A stretch of 64,000 nucleotides of DNA from Agromyces sp. NDB4Y10 (GCF_001620055.1 NZ_LQGY01000028.1:62001-126000), one strand, 5' to 3'; positions 8,655 to 17,708 are shown, counted from the stretch's first letter. The notes: a model not told the origin generated them from the letters alone. Numbers and translations are program-made.

Positions 8655-8685
8655 GATGCCCGGCGCTCCTCGAGCGCCGGGCATC
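8655..8685. terminator. Second, bidirectional terminator hairpin
   Basis: 13-bp perfect stem GATGCCCGGCGCT / AGCGCCGGGCATC (8655-8667 with 8673-8685) in the gap between two convergent genes; it can serve the DUF305 gene on the minus strand. Confidence 0.72.
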
Positions 8686-8725
8686 GGTGCGTCCGGGGCT
8701 CGGTACCGCCGAGCCCGCGGGACGA

Positions 8726-9382
8726 TCAGGTGCGGTCGGCGAGCATCTGCTGCATGCGCGTGATCTCGATCCCCTGGTCGCTCTCGACGTGGCGAGCGAA
8801 CTGGCCGATCGACGCCTCCTGCCCGCCGCCGGCGGCCCACAGGTCGGCGGTCATCTCCATCGCGCCCTGGTGGTGCTGGATCATGTACTCGAGGAACAGC
8901 CGGTCGAACTCGGCGCCCTTCGCCGCCTCGAGCTCGGCGAGCTGCTCGTCGGTGAGCATGCCGGGCATGTCGTGGCCGCCGCCGTGACCGCCGTGCTCGT
9001 CGCGGAGCGGCGTGCCGCGCTCCTGCAGCCACGCGGCCATCTGGTCCATCTCGCCGTCCTGGCTGAGCCGCATCCGCTCGGCGAGCAGGCGGATGTCGCG
9101 GTCGCGCGTGCGATCCTCGACGTACCCGGTCATGGTCAGCGCCTGCTCGTGGTGCAGGATCATCATCTGCATGTACTCGATGTCGGCCTCGGTGTGGCCG
9201 GCCTGCTCGAGCGAGGCCGCCTCCTCGGGCGACATGGTGCGGTTCGGCTCTCCCGGTGCACCGAGCTGCACGATCGGACCGGTCGGCTCCGGGACCTCCG
9301 GCGCACCGGGCGTGCAGGCGGTCAGGCCCAAGCCGAGCGCGACCGTCGTGCCGAACACCAGGGATCGCCGGAGCACCGTCAT
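8726..9382 (-). CDS. DUF305 lipoprotein
   Basis: 218 residues. Lipobox LTAC gives a lipidated Cys after about 22 residues, so the protein is anchored outside the membrane. DUF305 has two four-helix ferritin-like repeats marked by MQMMILHHEQALTM and LEYMIQHHQGAMEM, with a His/Met-rich insert (GGHGGGHDMPGM) between them. These His-His-X-X-Ala/Gly-Met motifs suggest copper or other metal binding; the family often sits near copper genes. The ATG at 9382 has GAGG 8 nt upstream. Nearby genes give no metal context, so the role is inferred from motifs only. Confidence 0.86.
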   Translation of the reverse strand: MTVLRRSLVFGTTVALGLGLTACTPGAPEVPEPTGPIVQLGAPGEPNRTMSPEEAASLEQAGHTEADIEYMQMMILHHEQALTMTGYVEDRTRDRDIRLLAERMRLSQDGEMDQMAAWLQERGTPLRDEHGGHGGGHDMPGMLTDEQLAELEAAKGAEFDRLFLEYMIQHHQGAMEMTADLWAAGGGQEASIGQFARHVESDQGIEITRMQQMLADRT

Positions 9383-9513
9383 CCTGAGTACCTCATCTTC
9401 GTCGAAGAGCATCGGACGACCGGCGATGGGTGCCACCGCCGGTCGGATGCGTTCCATTCAACTCGAAACCGGCGGGATGCGCGAATGGCGCCGAGCGGAC
9501 GTTCAGGCGGCGG

Positions 9514-9687
9514 TCAGCGACCGCCGAACTCCTCCTGGTCGTCCTCCGGGTCGGCCACGTCCTCCATGACGACCTCGGTGTCGTCCTCGCCGACGCCCTC
9601 GCTCTCGAGCTCCAGCTCGTACTCGACCTCCGCCTCGCGGCCCTTGTCGTAGCCCCGGCCCAGCGGGTTGTCGAAGTTGATGGTCAT
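9514..9687 (-). CDS. Small acidic protein (57 residues)
   Basis: Starts MTINFDNPLGRGYDKGREAE and ends in an Asp/Glu-rich tail (DPEDDQEEFGGR). About a third of the residues are acidic. The ATG at 9685-9687 is preceded by AAGGGGA at good spacing, and codon third positions are GC-rich as in neighbours, so it is likely translated. No family is recognised. It lies 130 bp downstream of the DUF305 gene's start region and just beyond the end of the convergently unrelated epimerase gene, on the same strand. Confidence 0.6.
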   Translation of the reverse strand: MTINFDNPLGRGYDKGREAEVEYELELESEGVGEDDTEVVMEDVADPEDDQEEFGGR

Positions 9688-9790
9688 GGGGTTCCCCTTC
9701 CCTCATCGCGGGCACCGCTCGGTCGTCGGGCGGGTCGCGTGCAGTCAGGCTAGTCCGGCGGGCGGTGCCGGTGGAACGGGTTGACGCGGA

Positions 9791-10801
9791 TCAGCGGCGC
9801 GGCAGCGCGAGGATGCGCTCGAACGCGGCATCCGCCACCGGGTCGACCTGCTGCAGCTCGGGGTGCGCGTCGTGGAACTCGATGATGCGCCGCGCGCCCT
9901 CGTCGAAGGTCACGGTGGTGCGGAACTCGGGCACGAGCGCCTTCACCTTCGCGTTGTCGAACACCATCGAGTGCGCCTTGTCGCCGAGCAGTCCCGGCCC
10001 CCACTCCGGGTGCACGGCGGCGATGGTCTCGGATGCCACGTGCACGAACTCGGGATCGGCGACGCCCGCCGCCTCCGCCAGCCAGCCGTAGATCTGGTTC
10101 CAGGTGGGCGCGTGGTCGCCCGTGATGTGGAACGTGTCGCCGACGGCCATCGGGTTGCCGAGGATGCCGACGAAGGCGACGGCGAAGTCCGAGTGGTGGG
10201 TGATGGTCCACAGGCTCGTGCCGTCTCCGTGCACGACGACGGGCCGGGCGGCGCGCATCCGGGCGACGTCGGTCCAGTGCCCCAGCGTCGGCAGCAGCGT
10301 CGCGTCGTAGGTGTGGGAGGGGCGCACGATCGTCGCCGGGAACCCGCGCTCGCGCATGGCCGCGACGAGCAGGTCCTCGCAGGCGATCTTGTCGCGCGAG
10401 TAGTCCCAGACGGGGTTCACGAGCGGCGTCGACTCGGTGACCGGCAGCCGGCTCGGCGGCGTCTGGTACGCCGAGGCCGAGCTGATGAAGACGTACTGGC
10501 CGATGCGCCCCTCGAACAGCTCGAGGTCGACCCGCACGTGGTCGGGCGTGAACGCGGTGAACTCGCACACGACGTCGAACTCGAGCGGGTCGCCGCCCTG
10601 CCGGCCGAGGGCCTCGCGCACCGAGTCGGGGTCGCGGATGTCGCCGACGACCTGCCGCACCTCCGGTGGCAGCGGCCTGAGGCTCGACGATCCGCCGCGG
10701 TTCAGCACCGTCACGTCGTGTCCGACGGCCACCGCGCGGGCGACGCACGCCGAGCTGATGATGCCGCTGCCGCCGATGAAGAGGATCCGCTTCGAGCTCA
10801 T
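9791..10801 (-). CDS. NAD-dependent epimerase/dehydratase (extended SDR)
   Basis: 336 residues. An N-terminal Rossmann nucleotide site, ILFIGGSGIISSA (GxxGxxS variant), is followed by VLNRGG, which favours NADP through its Arg. The catalytic region reads FISSASAYQ then WDYSRDK, giving Ser, Tyr and Lys of the YxxxK motif. Similar proteins are annotated as nucleoside-diphosphate-sugar epimerases or chloroplast RNA-binding-like SDRs; substrate is unknown. The ATG at 10799-10801 has no clear Shine-Dalgarno. It is monocistronic. Confidence 0.85.
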   Translation of the reverse strand: MSSKRILFIGGSGIISSACVARAVAVGHDVTVLNRGGSSSLRPLPPEVRQVVGDIRDPDSVREALGRQGGDPLEFDVVCEFTAFTPDHVRVDLELFEGRIGQYVFISSASAYQTPPSRLPVTESTPLVNPVWDYSRDKIACEDLLVAAMRERGFPATIVRPSHTYDATLLPTLGHWTDVARMRAARPVVVHGDGTSLWTITHHSDFAVAFVGILGNPMAVGDTFHITGDHAPTWNQIYGWLAEAAGVADPEFVHVASETIAAVHPEWGPGLLGDKAHSMVFDNAKVKALVPEFRTTVTFDEGARRIIEFHDAHPELQQVDPVADAAFERILALPRR

Positions 10802-10878
10802 CGGACCATGCTGTCATCTTCGGGGGGCGGTGGGGGTCTCGGTACGGGTGCTTCGCGTCCTACTCGACCACCGGGTGG

Positions 10879-12114
10879 TCAGCCGGTGCGGCCCGCCCAG
10901 GGGTCGTAGTCGACGAGGAGCGGTTCCTGCTCGGGCCGCTCGCCCTCGGGCACGTGCTGCAGGTTGATGCGCACGCGGTACCAGAGCGAGCTCGATCCCC
11001 GCATGCCGTCGAGCATGACGTCGGCGGGCGACAGGTGCGCCACCACGTCGGCGTGCGCCGACTTCCAGCGTTCGAGCGCGTCGAGCGCCTCGGGCTTGGT
11101 CTCGGTGCGGGCGACCTCGATGAGCGGCATCCGCGACTCGCGGCGACCGGTGCCGCCCGACGCGTTCGACCCGCGCGGCGCCTTCTCGGCCGGGCCGAGC
11201 TCCTCTGCCAGGCGGAGCAGCCCCTCGAGCCCGCCGGCGGCATCGTCGATGCCTGCGTGCGGGTCGCCCAGCTCGGCGAAGCGCTCGAGCACGGTGGCCA
11301 CGGTGAACTCCTCCGGTCGACGCGTGCGCACCTCGGCCCAGTCGAGCGGCGTCGAGACCCGAGCGTCGGGCAGCGGGCGCACCGAGTAGGCGGATGCGAC
11401 GGTGCGGTCCTTCGCGTTCTGGTTGAAGTCGACGAAGACGCTCTCGCCGCGTTCCTCCTTCCACCAGCGCGCGGTGGCGAGCCCCGGTGCACGGCGCTCG
11501 ACCTCGCGCGCCAGGGTCTCGGCGGCGAGGCGCACCTCGCGGTAGTCCCACTCGGGGCGGATGCGGACGAGCAGGTGCATGCCCCGCGAGCCCGAGGTCT
11601 TCGGCCAGCCCACGAGCCCGTGGTCGTCGAGCACGTCGCGCGCGATCATCGCGACGTCGACGATCTGCGACCAGTCGACGCCCGGCATCGGGTCGAGGTC
11701 CACGCGCAGCTCGTCCGGGTGGTCGAGGTCCTCCGCTCGCACGGGATGCGGGTTGAGGTCGAGGCAGCCGAGGTTCACGACCCAGGCCAGGCCCGCGGCA
11801 TCCCGCACCACCGCCTCTTCGGCCGACGTGCCCGACGCGTACCGGAGCGTCGCGGTGTCGATGAAGTCCGGATGGTTCTCCGGGACGCGCTTCTGGAAGA
11901 ACGGCTCCTGGCCGATGCCCTTCACGAAGCGCTTCAGCACCATGGGCCTGCCGCCCGCGCCCCGCAGCGCGCCGTCGGCGACGGCGACGTAGTAGTTCAC
12001 GAGGTCGAGCTTGGTGAGGCCGGCGTCGGGGAAGACGACCTTGCCGGGATGGCTCACGCGGACGTCGTGGCCCCCGACGTCGAGGACCACCGCGTCATCC
12101 TTCGCGGCCGCCAC
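10879..12114 (-). CDS. LigD-type polymerase/primase domain protein (PolDom)
   Basis: 411 residues of the archaeo-eukaryotic primase superfamily as in DNA ligase D. Visible motifs are FPDAGLTKLDLVNYY, the metal-binding LRVDLDP, KTSGSRGMHLLV and FVDFNQNAKDRTVASAYSVR. PolDom adds ribonucleotides at breaks during non-homologous end joining or excision repair. Here it is a stand-alone domain with an extra 110-residue C-terminal part (about 300-411) and neither Ku nor ligase genes beside it. The GTG start (12112-12114) is 6 nt from a TAGTGT -10 element, implying a leaderless mRNA. Confidence 0.92.
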   Translation of the reverse strand: MAAAKDDAVVLDVGGHDVRVSHPGKVVFPDAGLTKLDLVNYYVAVADGALRGAGGRPMVLKRFVKGIGQEPFFQKRVPENHPDFIDTATLRYASGTSAEEAVVRDAAGLAWVVNLGCLDLNPHPVRAEDLDHPDELRVDLDPMPGVDWSQIVDVAMIARDVLDDHGLVGWPKTSGSRGMHLLVRIRPEWDYREVRLAAETLAREVERRAPGLATARWWKEERGESVFVDFNQNAKDRTVASAYSVRPLPDARVSTPLDWAEVRTRRPEEFTVATVLERFAELGDPHAGIDDAAGGLEGLLRLAEELGPAEKAPRGSNASGGTGRRESRMPLIEVARTETKPEALDALERWKSAHADVVAHLSPADVMLDGMRGSSSLWYRVRINLQHVPEGERPEQEPLLVDYDPWAGRTG

Positions 12115-12120
12115 GACACC

Positions 12121-12126
12121 ACACTA
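12121..12126 (-). promoter_or_regulatory. -10 element for leaderless PolDom mRNA
   Basis: TAGTGT on the minus strand, exactly 6 nt before the GTG start, without a ribosome-binding site. Confidence 0.48.
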
Positions 12127-13119
12127 TGGGGTGACGGATGCCGGCGCGACGGGCACGCCGTGCCCGTCGCCGGAGGCGGACGGGCCGTCCTCCTCGCCGC
12201 CCCAGTCCTGTTCGGCGGCGTCGGCCTCGTCGTCGACGGCCGGCGCGGCCGGGAGCAGCTGCATGAGGATCGCCCCGGCCAGGCAGGCCGCGCCGACCAG
12301 CGCGAGCAGCGACGCGACGGGTGAGGCGTCGCCGATCGGCCCGCCGAAGGTCGAGGCGAGCTGTTCGCCGAGCCCGATGCCCGCGCCCCACAGGAAGAAG
12401 CTCGTCGCGTGGAGGAGCAACAGTCCGCAGGTGACCACGAGGTGGGTGTTCACGAGCCCGCGCGCCGCACCGACGAGGGCGGCGACGGCTGCGGCGATCG
12501 TGACGAACGCGGCGCCGAACGCCCACACGGCCGGCGTGGCGTCCACCCCGCCGGGGCCGGCCCCGAGCACGAGGTAGATCTGACCCATGTCGAGCGCGGG
12601 CACCCGCGCGAGCGGATTCCACAGCAGCAGGTGCAGGGCGCCCAGCGCGATCACGAGGAGGTTCGCCGTCGCGAGCACGGCGACCGCGACCGGCACGCGC
12701 CCCGGCGGTGACGGATCACGGCGGTGCTCCGCGACCCCGAAGACGATGAGCGCGTACCCGATGACGGCCGCGGCGAGGGCGAGGAGGATGAGGAACGGCG
12801 AGCGCGCCGCGCCCGACAGCTGCACCACGATGGGCGTCGCCACCGCGGCCGCCACCGCGAGGGCGCGCCGCCAGGCGGCCGGTTCGCCCGCGGTCAGCAG
12901 GAGGGCCGTGCCCACCGGCAGCGCGACCCACACGCCGGCGAACTCCATGGCCTGCGAGGCCGCCGCGACGATGGCGCGCCACTGCTCGGAGGGGAACGTG
13001 AGCAGCGCGAGGTCGACCGAGACGCTCGTCGCCGCCAGGATCACCGCCGCCGCGAGGAACGAGACGCCCGCGCGAGCGTGCCGACCCGCGAAGGGGGAGC
13101 GTCGCGGCATCCGGGCCAT
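12124..13119 (-). CDS. Polytopic membrane protein, unknown function
   Basis: 331 residues with about eight hydrophobic segments (roughly 17-40, 57-78, 85-103, 106-128, 140-166, 193-217, 222-248, 265-290) and an acidic C-terminal tail (about 292-325). No catalytic or transport motif is recognised. The ATG has GAGG 5 nt upstream. The stop lies 9 bp before the PolDom start region on the same strand, so the PolDom promoter sits inside its 3' end. A second small membrane protein gene lies upstream on the same strand. Confidence 0.75.
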   Translation of the reverse strand: MARMPRRSPFAGRHARAGVSFLAAAVILAATSVSVDLALLTFPSEQWRAIVAAASQAMEFAGVWVALPVGTALLLTAGEPAAWRRALAVAAAVATPIVVQLSGAARSPFLILLALAAAVIGYALIVFGVAEHRRDPSPPGRVPVAVAVLATANLLVIALGALHLLLWNPLARVPALDMGQIYLVLGAGPGGVDATPAVWAFGAAFVTIAAAVAALVGAARGLVNTHLVVTCGLLLLHATSFFLWGAGIGLGEQLASTFGGPIGDASPVASLLALVGAACLAGAILMQLLPAAPAVDDEADAAEQDWGGEEDGPSASGDGHGVPVAPASVTP

Positions 13120-13182
13120 GGCGACCTCATCTCGTGCTCGGCAGCGCGTGCCGTTGCCACCAGATTGGCACGGATGCCGGTG

Positions 13183-13674
13183 TCAGGGAACCGGGTTGCG
13201 TTCCGTCGGCACCGGGTCCTGCCGCTCGCCCCGCGCGGAACGGGGAACGGCGGCGTGCGCCCACGGATGCAGCAGGTCGAGGAGGACGAGCACCGCGGCG
13301 AGCTCGACCACGCCCATCACGAAGTACAGCGCCTGCAGCGGGCTGAACGGGATGTAGATCATCTGGACGAAGATCCACACGAGGATGCCGAAGCCGGCCA
13401 CCGCGGCCGCGAGCATCGCCCAGCGCATGCGGCGTGCGACCATCACGAGCGCGACGGCCTGCGTGCCGCCCACCACGAGGCCGAGCGCGAGGCCCGGCAG
13501 GAGCGTCGACGCGAACGGCGAGCCGGCGAGGTACGAGTCCGGGATCGCGATCGGCGACCCGCCGAGGTCGACGACCGCACCGATCACGAGCATCACCCCG
13601 CCCAGCACCGACGTCACCGCCGTGAAGCCCAGCGCGGACAGCAGGACGATCCGCGCGACGCGCTGCAGCGACAT
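13183..13674 (-). CDS. Four-helix membrane protein, unknown function
   Basis: 163 residues with four predicted membrane helices (about 9-35, 57-80, 84-107, 112-137) and a short charged C-terminus. No family motif is recognised. It ends 63 bp before the larger membrane protein gene on the same strand, so the two may be co-transcribed. The ATG at 13674 is preceded by a G-rich run (GAGGGGGTG) as a possible ribosome-binding site. Confidence 0.72.
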   Translation of the reverse strand: MSLQRVARIVLLSALGFTAVTSVLGGVMLVIGAVVDLGGSPIAIPDSYLAGSPFASTLLPGLALGLVVGGTQAVALVMVARRMRWAMLAAAVAGFGILVWIFVQMIYIPFSPLQALYFVMGVVELAAVLVLLDLLHPWAHAAVPRSARGERQDPVPTERNPVP

Positions 13675-13750
13675 CCGTCACCACCCCCTCGATCGGACCT
13701 GTCCAGCATGGCGCCGCCGGGTCGTCGGCCAGGGGACCAAAGCCCCGGCG

Positions 13751-14995
13751 TCAGTCGCGCATCTGCACGCGAAGCCGGTCCATCGGCAGTGCGGGGATGT
13801 GCCGGAGGCTGATCCGCAGGTCCTGGTCGGGCACCGAGAACGGGCGCGTCGCGGCGAGCTGCGCGAACCGGGCGGTGAGCGCGATCGTCGCGGCTTCGCC
13901 CGGGCACCGGTGCCCGGTGGCGGCGTCCCCGCCGCCCTGCGGGACGAGGGTGTTCGGATCGCCGTCCCAGCCCTCGAACCGCTCGGGCAGGAACCGTCCC
14001 GGTTCCTCCCAGATGCGCTCGTCGTGGTTCGTCGCGTAGAGGTCGAGGATGACGCGGTCGCCGGGCTCGAAGTCGCGGCCGCGCCAGTCGAACGGGCGCT
14101 GCACCGTGCCGGAGATGACGGGGAAGAACGGGTAGAAGCGCCGCACCTCGTTGGCGACGCGGGTCGCCGCGTCGGCGTCGCGCTCGACCTTCGCATGCCA
14201 CTGCGGGTGGGTGTGCATGGCGTGCACGGTGAACACGAGGTACCGGCTGACCGCGACGATCGGACGCAGCAGGTTCAGCACCTCGACGGCGGCGACCTCC
14301 TCGGGCAGCGGTGCGCCGTGGTCGTCGGAGCCGTCGGCGATCGTGCGGATCGCCGAGTCGGGATCGGCCTGCACGCGGGCCGCCCGCACGTCGGCGACGA
14401 GCTCGGCGGCCCACTCCTCGGCACCGCGGCGCCGCACCCTGGCGACCCAGTTCACCGGGCCGATCGAGCTCGCCCGGTCGACCATCGCGGCGAGCCGGCC
14501 GGCGAGGTCGCGGTCGTCGACGCGGTCGGCCGGGATGCCCGCCCACGACAGCGCCGCGCGCGTCAGCACGAGGTTGCCGAGGTCGTACAGGGGCACCTCG
14601 TGGCCGGCGTGCTCGGCGCGCACGCGGGTCCACTCGCGTTCGAACGCCGCGACGAGCCGGGCGACGCTCGTGTCGTCGAGCATGCGCATGAACATGCTCT
14701 TGCGGTGCCGGTGGGGCGGGCCCTCGAGGGTCTGCACGCTGCCTTCGTCCTGCAGCAGGTGCTGCACCGACGACGGCATGGCGCGTTCGCGCGAGAACCG
14801 GTCGCCCTCGTAGAAGACGGATGCCGCCTCGCGCCCGTGCATCACGGTCGCGCGCATCCCGGCCAGCCGAGCCTCGAACGCGTCGCTGCCGAGCTTCCGG
14901 AACCGGCGGGTGCCGTAGAGGTAGCCGTTCTTGAGGAACGCCAGCGTGTCGTCGGGGGCGGGTGAGCGGGGGATCACGGTAGGGGTGTCGCTCAT
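13751..14995 (-). CDS. Cytochrome P450, CYP152 (fatty-acid peroxygenase) family
   Basis: 414 residues. The heme loop PQGGGDAATGHRCPGE with Cys364 has the long CYP152-type insertion seen in P450-BSbeta, SPalpha and OleT. The distal helix reads NLLRPIV, so Arg244-Pro245 stand where CYP152 enzymes bind the substrate carboxylate instead of the usual Thr. These enzymes use hydrogen peroxide directly to hydroxylate or decarboxylate fatty acids and need no redox partner. The ATG at 14995 was preferred to an upstream one at 15058 because it matches the family N-terminus. The 66 bp beyond it separate it from the CDGSH/diiron-oxidase pair. Confidence 0.92.
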   Translation of the reverse strand: MSDTPTVIPRSPAPDDTLAFLKNGYLYGTRRFRKLGSDAFEARLAGMRATVMHGREAASVFYEGDRFSRERAMPSSVQHLLQDEGSVQTLEGPPHRHRKSMFMRMLDDTSVARLVAAFEREWTRVRAEHAGHEVPLYDLGNLVLTRAALSWAGIPADRVDDRDLAGRLAAMVDRASSIGPVNWVARVRRRGAEEWAAELVADVRAARVQADPDSAIRTIADGSDDHGAPLPEEVAAVEVLNLLRPIVAVSRYLVFTVHAMHTHPQWHAKVERDADAATRVANEVRRFYPFFPVISGTVQRPFDWRGRDFEPGDRVILDLYATNHDERIWEEPGRFLPERFEGWDGDPNTLVPQGGGDAATGHRCPGEAATIALTARFAQLAATRPFSVPDQDLRISLRHIPALPMDRLRVQMRD

Positions 14996-15061
14996 CGTTC
15001 CACGGTAGGCCGGATCGGCCGGGAGCGGGGACGGGGTTGACGATCGTCCGCCCTGCACCGC

Positions 15062-15406
15062 TCAGTCGGGACGATCGGATCCCGCCCCGACGGGAGCCTC
15101 GGTCCCATCCGTCCGCTCGACGAGCGCCGCGGCCTCCGCCGCGGTGAGCGGCTCGGCGAGGGTCACCGCGGGCGTGCGCGCCGGCGGCTCGGTGCGGAAC
15201 CCGATCGACTTGTGCGAGCCGTCGCAGAACGGGCGCGTCGCCGACGCGCCGCAGCGGCACAGCGCCATGGTGCGGCGCTGGCCGTCGAGCGGTCGGCCCT
15301 GTTCGTCGACGAGGTCGATGTCGCCGCGCACGATCAGCGGCCCGTTGGCGCAGGCGGTGACGGTGACCGGCCGGGCGGATGCCGCGTCGCGGGACGTGCG
15401 GCTCAT
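15062..15406 (-). CDS. CDGSH iron-sulfur domain protein
   Basis: 114 residues. The cluster motif is C-R-C-GASATRPF-C-DGS-H with ligands Cys50, Cys52, Cys61 and His65, which bind a redox-active, pH-labile [2Fe-2S] cluster as in mitoNEET. No membrane anchor is present. The start overlaps the stop of the upstream diiron oxidase gene by 4 bp (15403-15406), so the two are made together, suggesting that it is the electron donor or cluster partner of that enzyme (inference). Confidence 0.93.
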   Translation of the reverse strand: MSRTSRDAASARPVTVTACANGPLIVRGDIDLVDEQGRPLDGQRRTMALCRCGASATRPFCDGSHKSIGFRTEPPARTPAVTLAEPLTAAEAAALVERTDGTEAPVGAGSDRPD

Positions 15407-16503
15407 GGGAGCGGCATCCGCAGCGCCGACTCACCGCGCTCGAACGCCTCGCGGAGCCCGCCCCACAGGCGGCCGTCGATCGTGAGGCACGCCGACGCCC
15501 CGAAGAGGATGTCGTCGACGAGCGCGGGCTCGGTCTCCGCGAGCCCGCCGGCGAGGTCGTTCGCCGCGAGCTGCTCGTGCACCGCGTCGGCCTCGACGTG
15601 CTCGTCGAAGTACTCGACGACCTGCGGGTCGAAGCCGAGCCGGCGCAGGCCGCGCGCGTAGGCGCGGCACGGCAGCGACGAGGTCATCTCGTACGCGGCG
15701 AGGTGCCCGACGATGGCGCCGCGCCACCGCCGGTGCAGGCCGAAGAACGACATGAGGTTCATCGACGCGTAGACGCGCGCCGGGACGTGGTCGGCGTAGG
15801 CGCCGTACCGGTCGTCGAGCCCTGCCGCGCGGAGTGCCGCCCCGTAGAGCGCCGCGTGCTGGCGTTCCGGGCGACCGTCGCCGTACTCGTCGGCCTGGAT
15901 CTCGACGAGCGCCACCTTGGCACGGCCGTGCAGGCGCGGGATCGCCCACGTGTGCGGGTCGGCTTCCTTGAGCGTGTAGATCGACCGGCAGGCGAGCACC
16001 TCGCGCACCTGCTCCTCGGTCGCGTCGCGCTCGACCCACGCCGAGAGCCCCGGGGTGTCGTCGAGCGAGGTCAGTTCGAAGAGCGCCTCGGGCACGCCGC
16101 GCGTGGCGGTCGGCTGCGGCACCGTCCGGCGGAGCGCGAGCTCGAACGCGCGCTCGAGGTCGAGCCGCACCTGCAGGAGCCGCGGCTCCCACTCCCAGCT
16201 CTCGGGCACGCCCTCGATACCGCCGTAGTGCAGCTCGTAGAGGAGGAACAGCGCGAGCTGGATGTCGTCGTCGTCGAGCACGTCGCGCGTGCGGGCGAGC
16301 GCACCGGTCGCGCTCGCGTCGACGAGGTCGAGCCCCGCCAGGCGCTGGTGCGTCATGGTGCGCAGCAGCGCCGCGCTGAGCGGACCGCGCGGCGACGGCG
16401 GCGACATGGGCCGCATGGGATCGGATGTCCCGTGGCCGGTCGGCTCGCCGTCGGGTCCGTCGTGCCCCGGATCGATCGGGGTCGGGGCGTCGGTCAACGT
16501 CAC
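15403..16503 (-). CDS. Heme-oxygenase-like diiron oxidase (iron-containing redox enzyme family)
   Basis: 366 residues. The C-terminal 250 residues match the HDO fold, with candidate metal ligands in LYELHYGG, VEIQADEYGDG, HLAAYEMTSS and EYFDEHVEADAVHE (Glu and His spaced as in UndA/SznF-type enzymes). HDO members use a diiron centre and oxygen for N-oxygenation, decarboxylation or C-C cleavage; the substrate here is unknown. The N-terminal about 45 residues are Pro/Asp-rich and probably disordered. The GTG start (16501-16503) has GAGGAGG at 6 nt. It is coupled to the CDGSH gene by a 4-bp overlap. Confidence 0.85.
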   Translation of the reverse strand: MTLTDAPTPIDPGHDGPDGEPTGHGTSDPMRPMSPPSPRGPLSAALLRTMTHQRLAGLDLVDASATGALARTRDVLDDDDIQLALFLLYELHYGGIEGVPESWEWEPRLLQVRLDLERAFELALRRTVPQPTATRGVPEALFELTSLDDTPGLSAWVERDATEEQVREVLACRSIYTLKEADPHTWAIPRLHGRAKVALVEIQADEYGDGRPERQHAALYGAALRAAGLDDRYGAYADHVPARVYASMNLMSFFGLHRRWRGAIVGHLAAYEMTSSLPCRAYARGLRRLGFDPQVVEYFDEHVEADAVHEQLAANDLAGGLAETEPALVDDILFGASACLTIDGRLWGGLREAFERGESALRMPLP

Positions 16504-16610
16504 GTACCGCCTCCTCGCTTGTCGTGCTCGTCACGCTACGACGGTGCGACGCGGGCAGGCAGGGGGTTGACCGCCTCCACGGGCCGGACTACGGCCGACG
16601 GGCGCTCGGG

Positions 16611-17708
16611 TCAGTCGGTCGCGACCGGCGGCGCGGCCGCGTCGAGCGCGCGCTCGAGGTCGCGGACCAGGTCGTCGGGGTGCTCGAGTCCGACCGACAG
16701 GCGCACGAGTCCCTCGGGGATCGTCTCGGCCTCCGCGGGCCAGCGCCGACGCCGCTCGAGCGTCGACTCGACGCCGCCGAGGCTCGTGGCGTGCAGCCAC
16801 ACGCGCGTCGACTCGGCGACCCGCTCCGCGGCATCCGCCCCGCCCCGGACCACGATCGACACGATCGTGCCGAAGCCCGGGTACCGCACCTCCTCGAGCG
16901 CCGCATGCCCGTCGAGGCGCTCGGCGATCGCCCGCGCCGTCGACTGCATGCGCTCGAGCCGCACGGGCAGGGTGCGCAGGCCGCGCAGCGCGAGGAACGC
17001 CTCGAAGGCGCCCGGGATCGCGCCGTTGAGCCGACGGCGCTGCTCGATGCGGGCGAGCAGCTCCTCGTCGCGGCCGATCACGGCGCCCATGAGCACGTCG
17101 CTGTGGCCGGCGATCGACTTCGTCGCCGAGTGCACCGAGAGGTGCGCGCCCGCGTCGAGCGGATGCTGCAGCAGCGGGCCCGCGAAGGTGTTGTCGACCG
17201 CGAACAGGGCCCCGGCATCGCGCGCGGCCCGGCCGATCGCGTCGAGGTCGGCGACCTCGAGCGCGGGGTTGGTGGGCGACTCGATCCAGACCAGGTCGGC
17301 GCCGGCCGCGGCATCCGCGACTTGCGGCGCGTCGCGCACGTCGATGTAGCGCACCTCGACCTCGCGGGCGGCGGCGAGGTCGTCGAGCTGGCCGATCGTG
17401 CCCGTGTACGAGTGGCGGGGGGCGACGACGACGCCGCGCGTCGGCACGAGGTCGAACACGGCCGCGATCGCGGCGATGCCGGAGGCGAACGACACGCAGC
17501 GGCCGCCCTCGAGGGCGCCGAGGGCCTCCTCGAACGCGGTCCAGGAGGGATTGCCGTAGCGGCCGTAGGCGACGGGCCCGCCCGCCGAGTAGGTCGAGGT
17601 GAGGTGCACCGGCGTGTTGAGCGGCCCGTCGGGCACGCGCTCGGGCCGGCCGGCGTGGACGGCGAGCGTCTCGGGGTGCAGGTCGTGCAGGTCGTCGTGG
17701 TGGGTCAC
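16611..17708 (-). CDS. Cys/Met-metabolism PLP-dependent enzyme (cystathionine gamma-synthase-like)
   Basis: 365 residues of fold-type I. Family landmarks are TSTYSAGG, YGRYGNPSW, SFASGIAAI, PTNPALEV, VDNTFAGP and SATKSIAGHSD, with PLP Lys197. The sequence RLSVGLEHPDDL near the end is the conserved C-terminal motif. It could be cystathionine gamma-synthase, gamma- or beta-lyase; motif content does not settle which. The GTG start at 17708 has AGGAG about 6 nt upstream. It diverges from the DNA glycosylase gene across a large hairpin. Confidence 0.92.
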   Translation of the reverse strand: MTHHDDLHDLHPETLAVHAGRPERVPDGPLNTPVHLTSTYSAGGPVAYGRYGNPSWTAFEEALGALEGGRCVSFASGIAAIAAVFDLVPTRGVVVAPRHSYTGTIGQLDDLAAAREVEVRYIDVRDAPQVADAAAGADLVWIESPTNPALEVADLDAIGRAARDAGALFAVDNTFAGPLLQHPLDAGAHLSVHSATKSIAGHSDVLMGAVIGRDEELLARIEQRRRLNGAIPGAFEAFLALRGLRTLPVRLERMQSTARAIAERLDGHAALEEVRYPGFGTIVSIVVRGGADAAERVAESTRVWLHATSLGGVESTLERRRRWPAEAETIPEGLVRLSVGLEHPDDLVRDLERALDAAAPPVATD

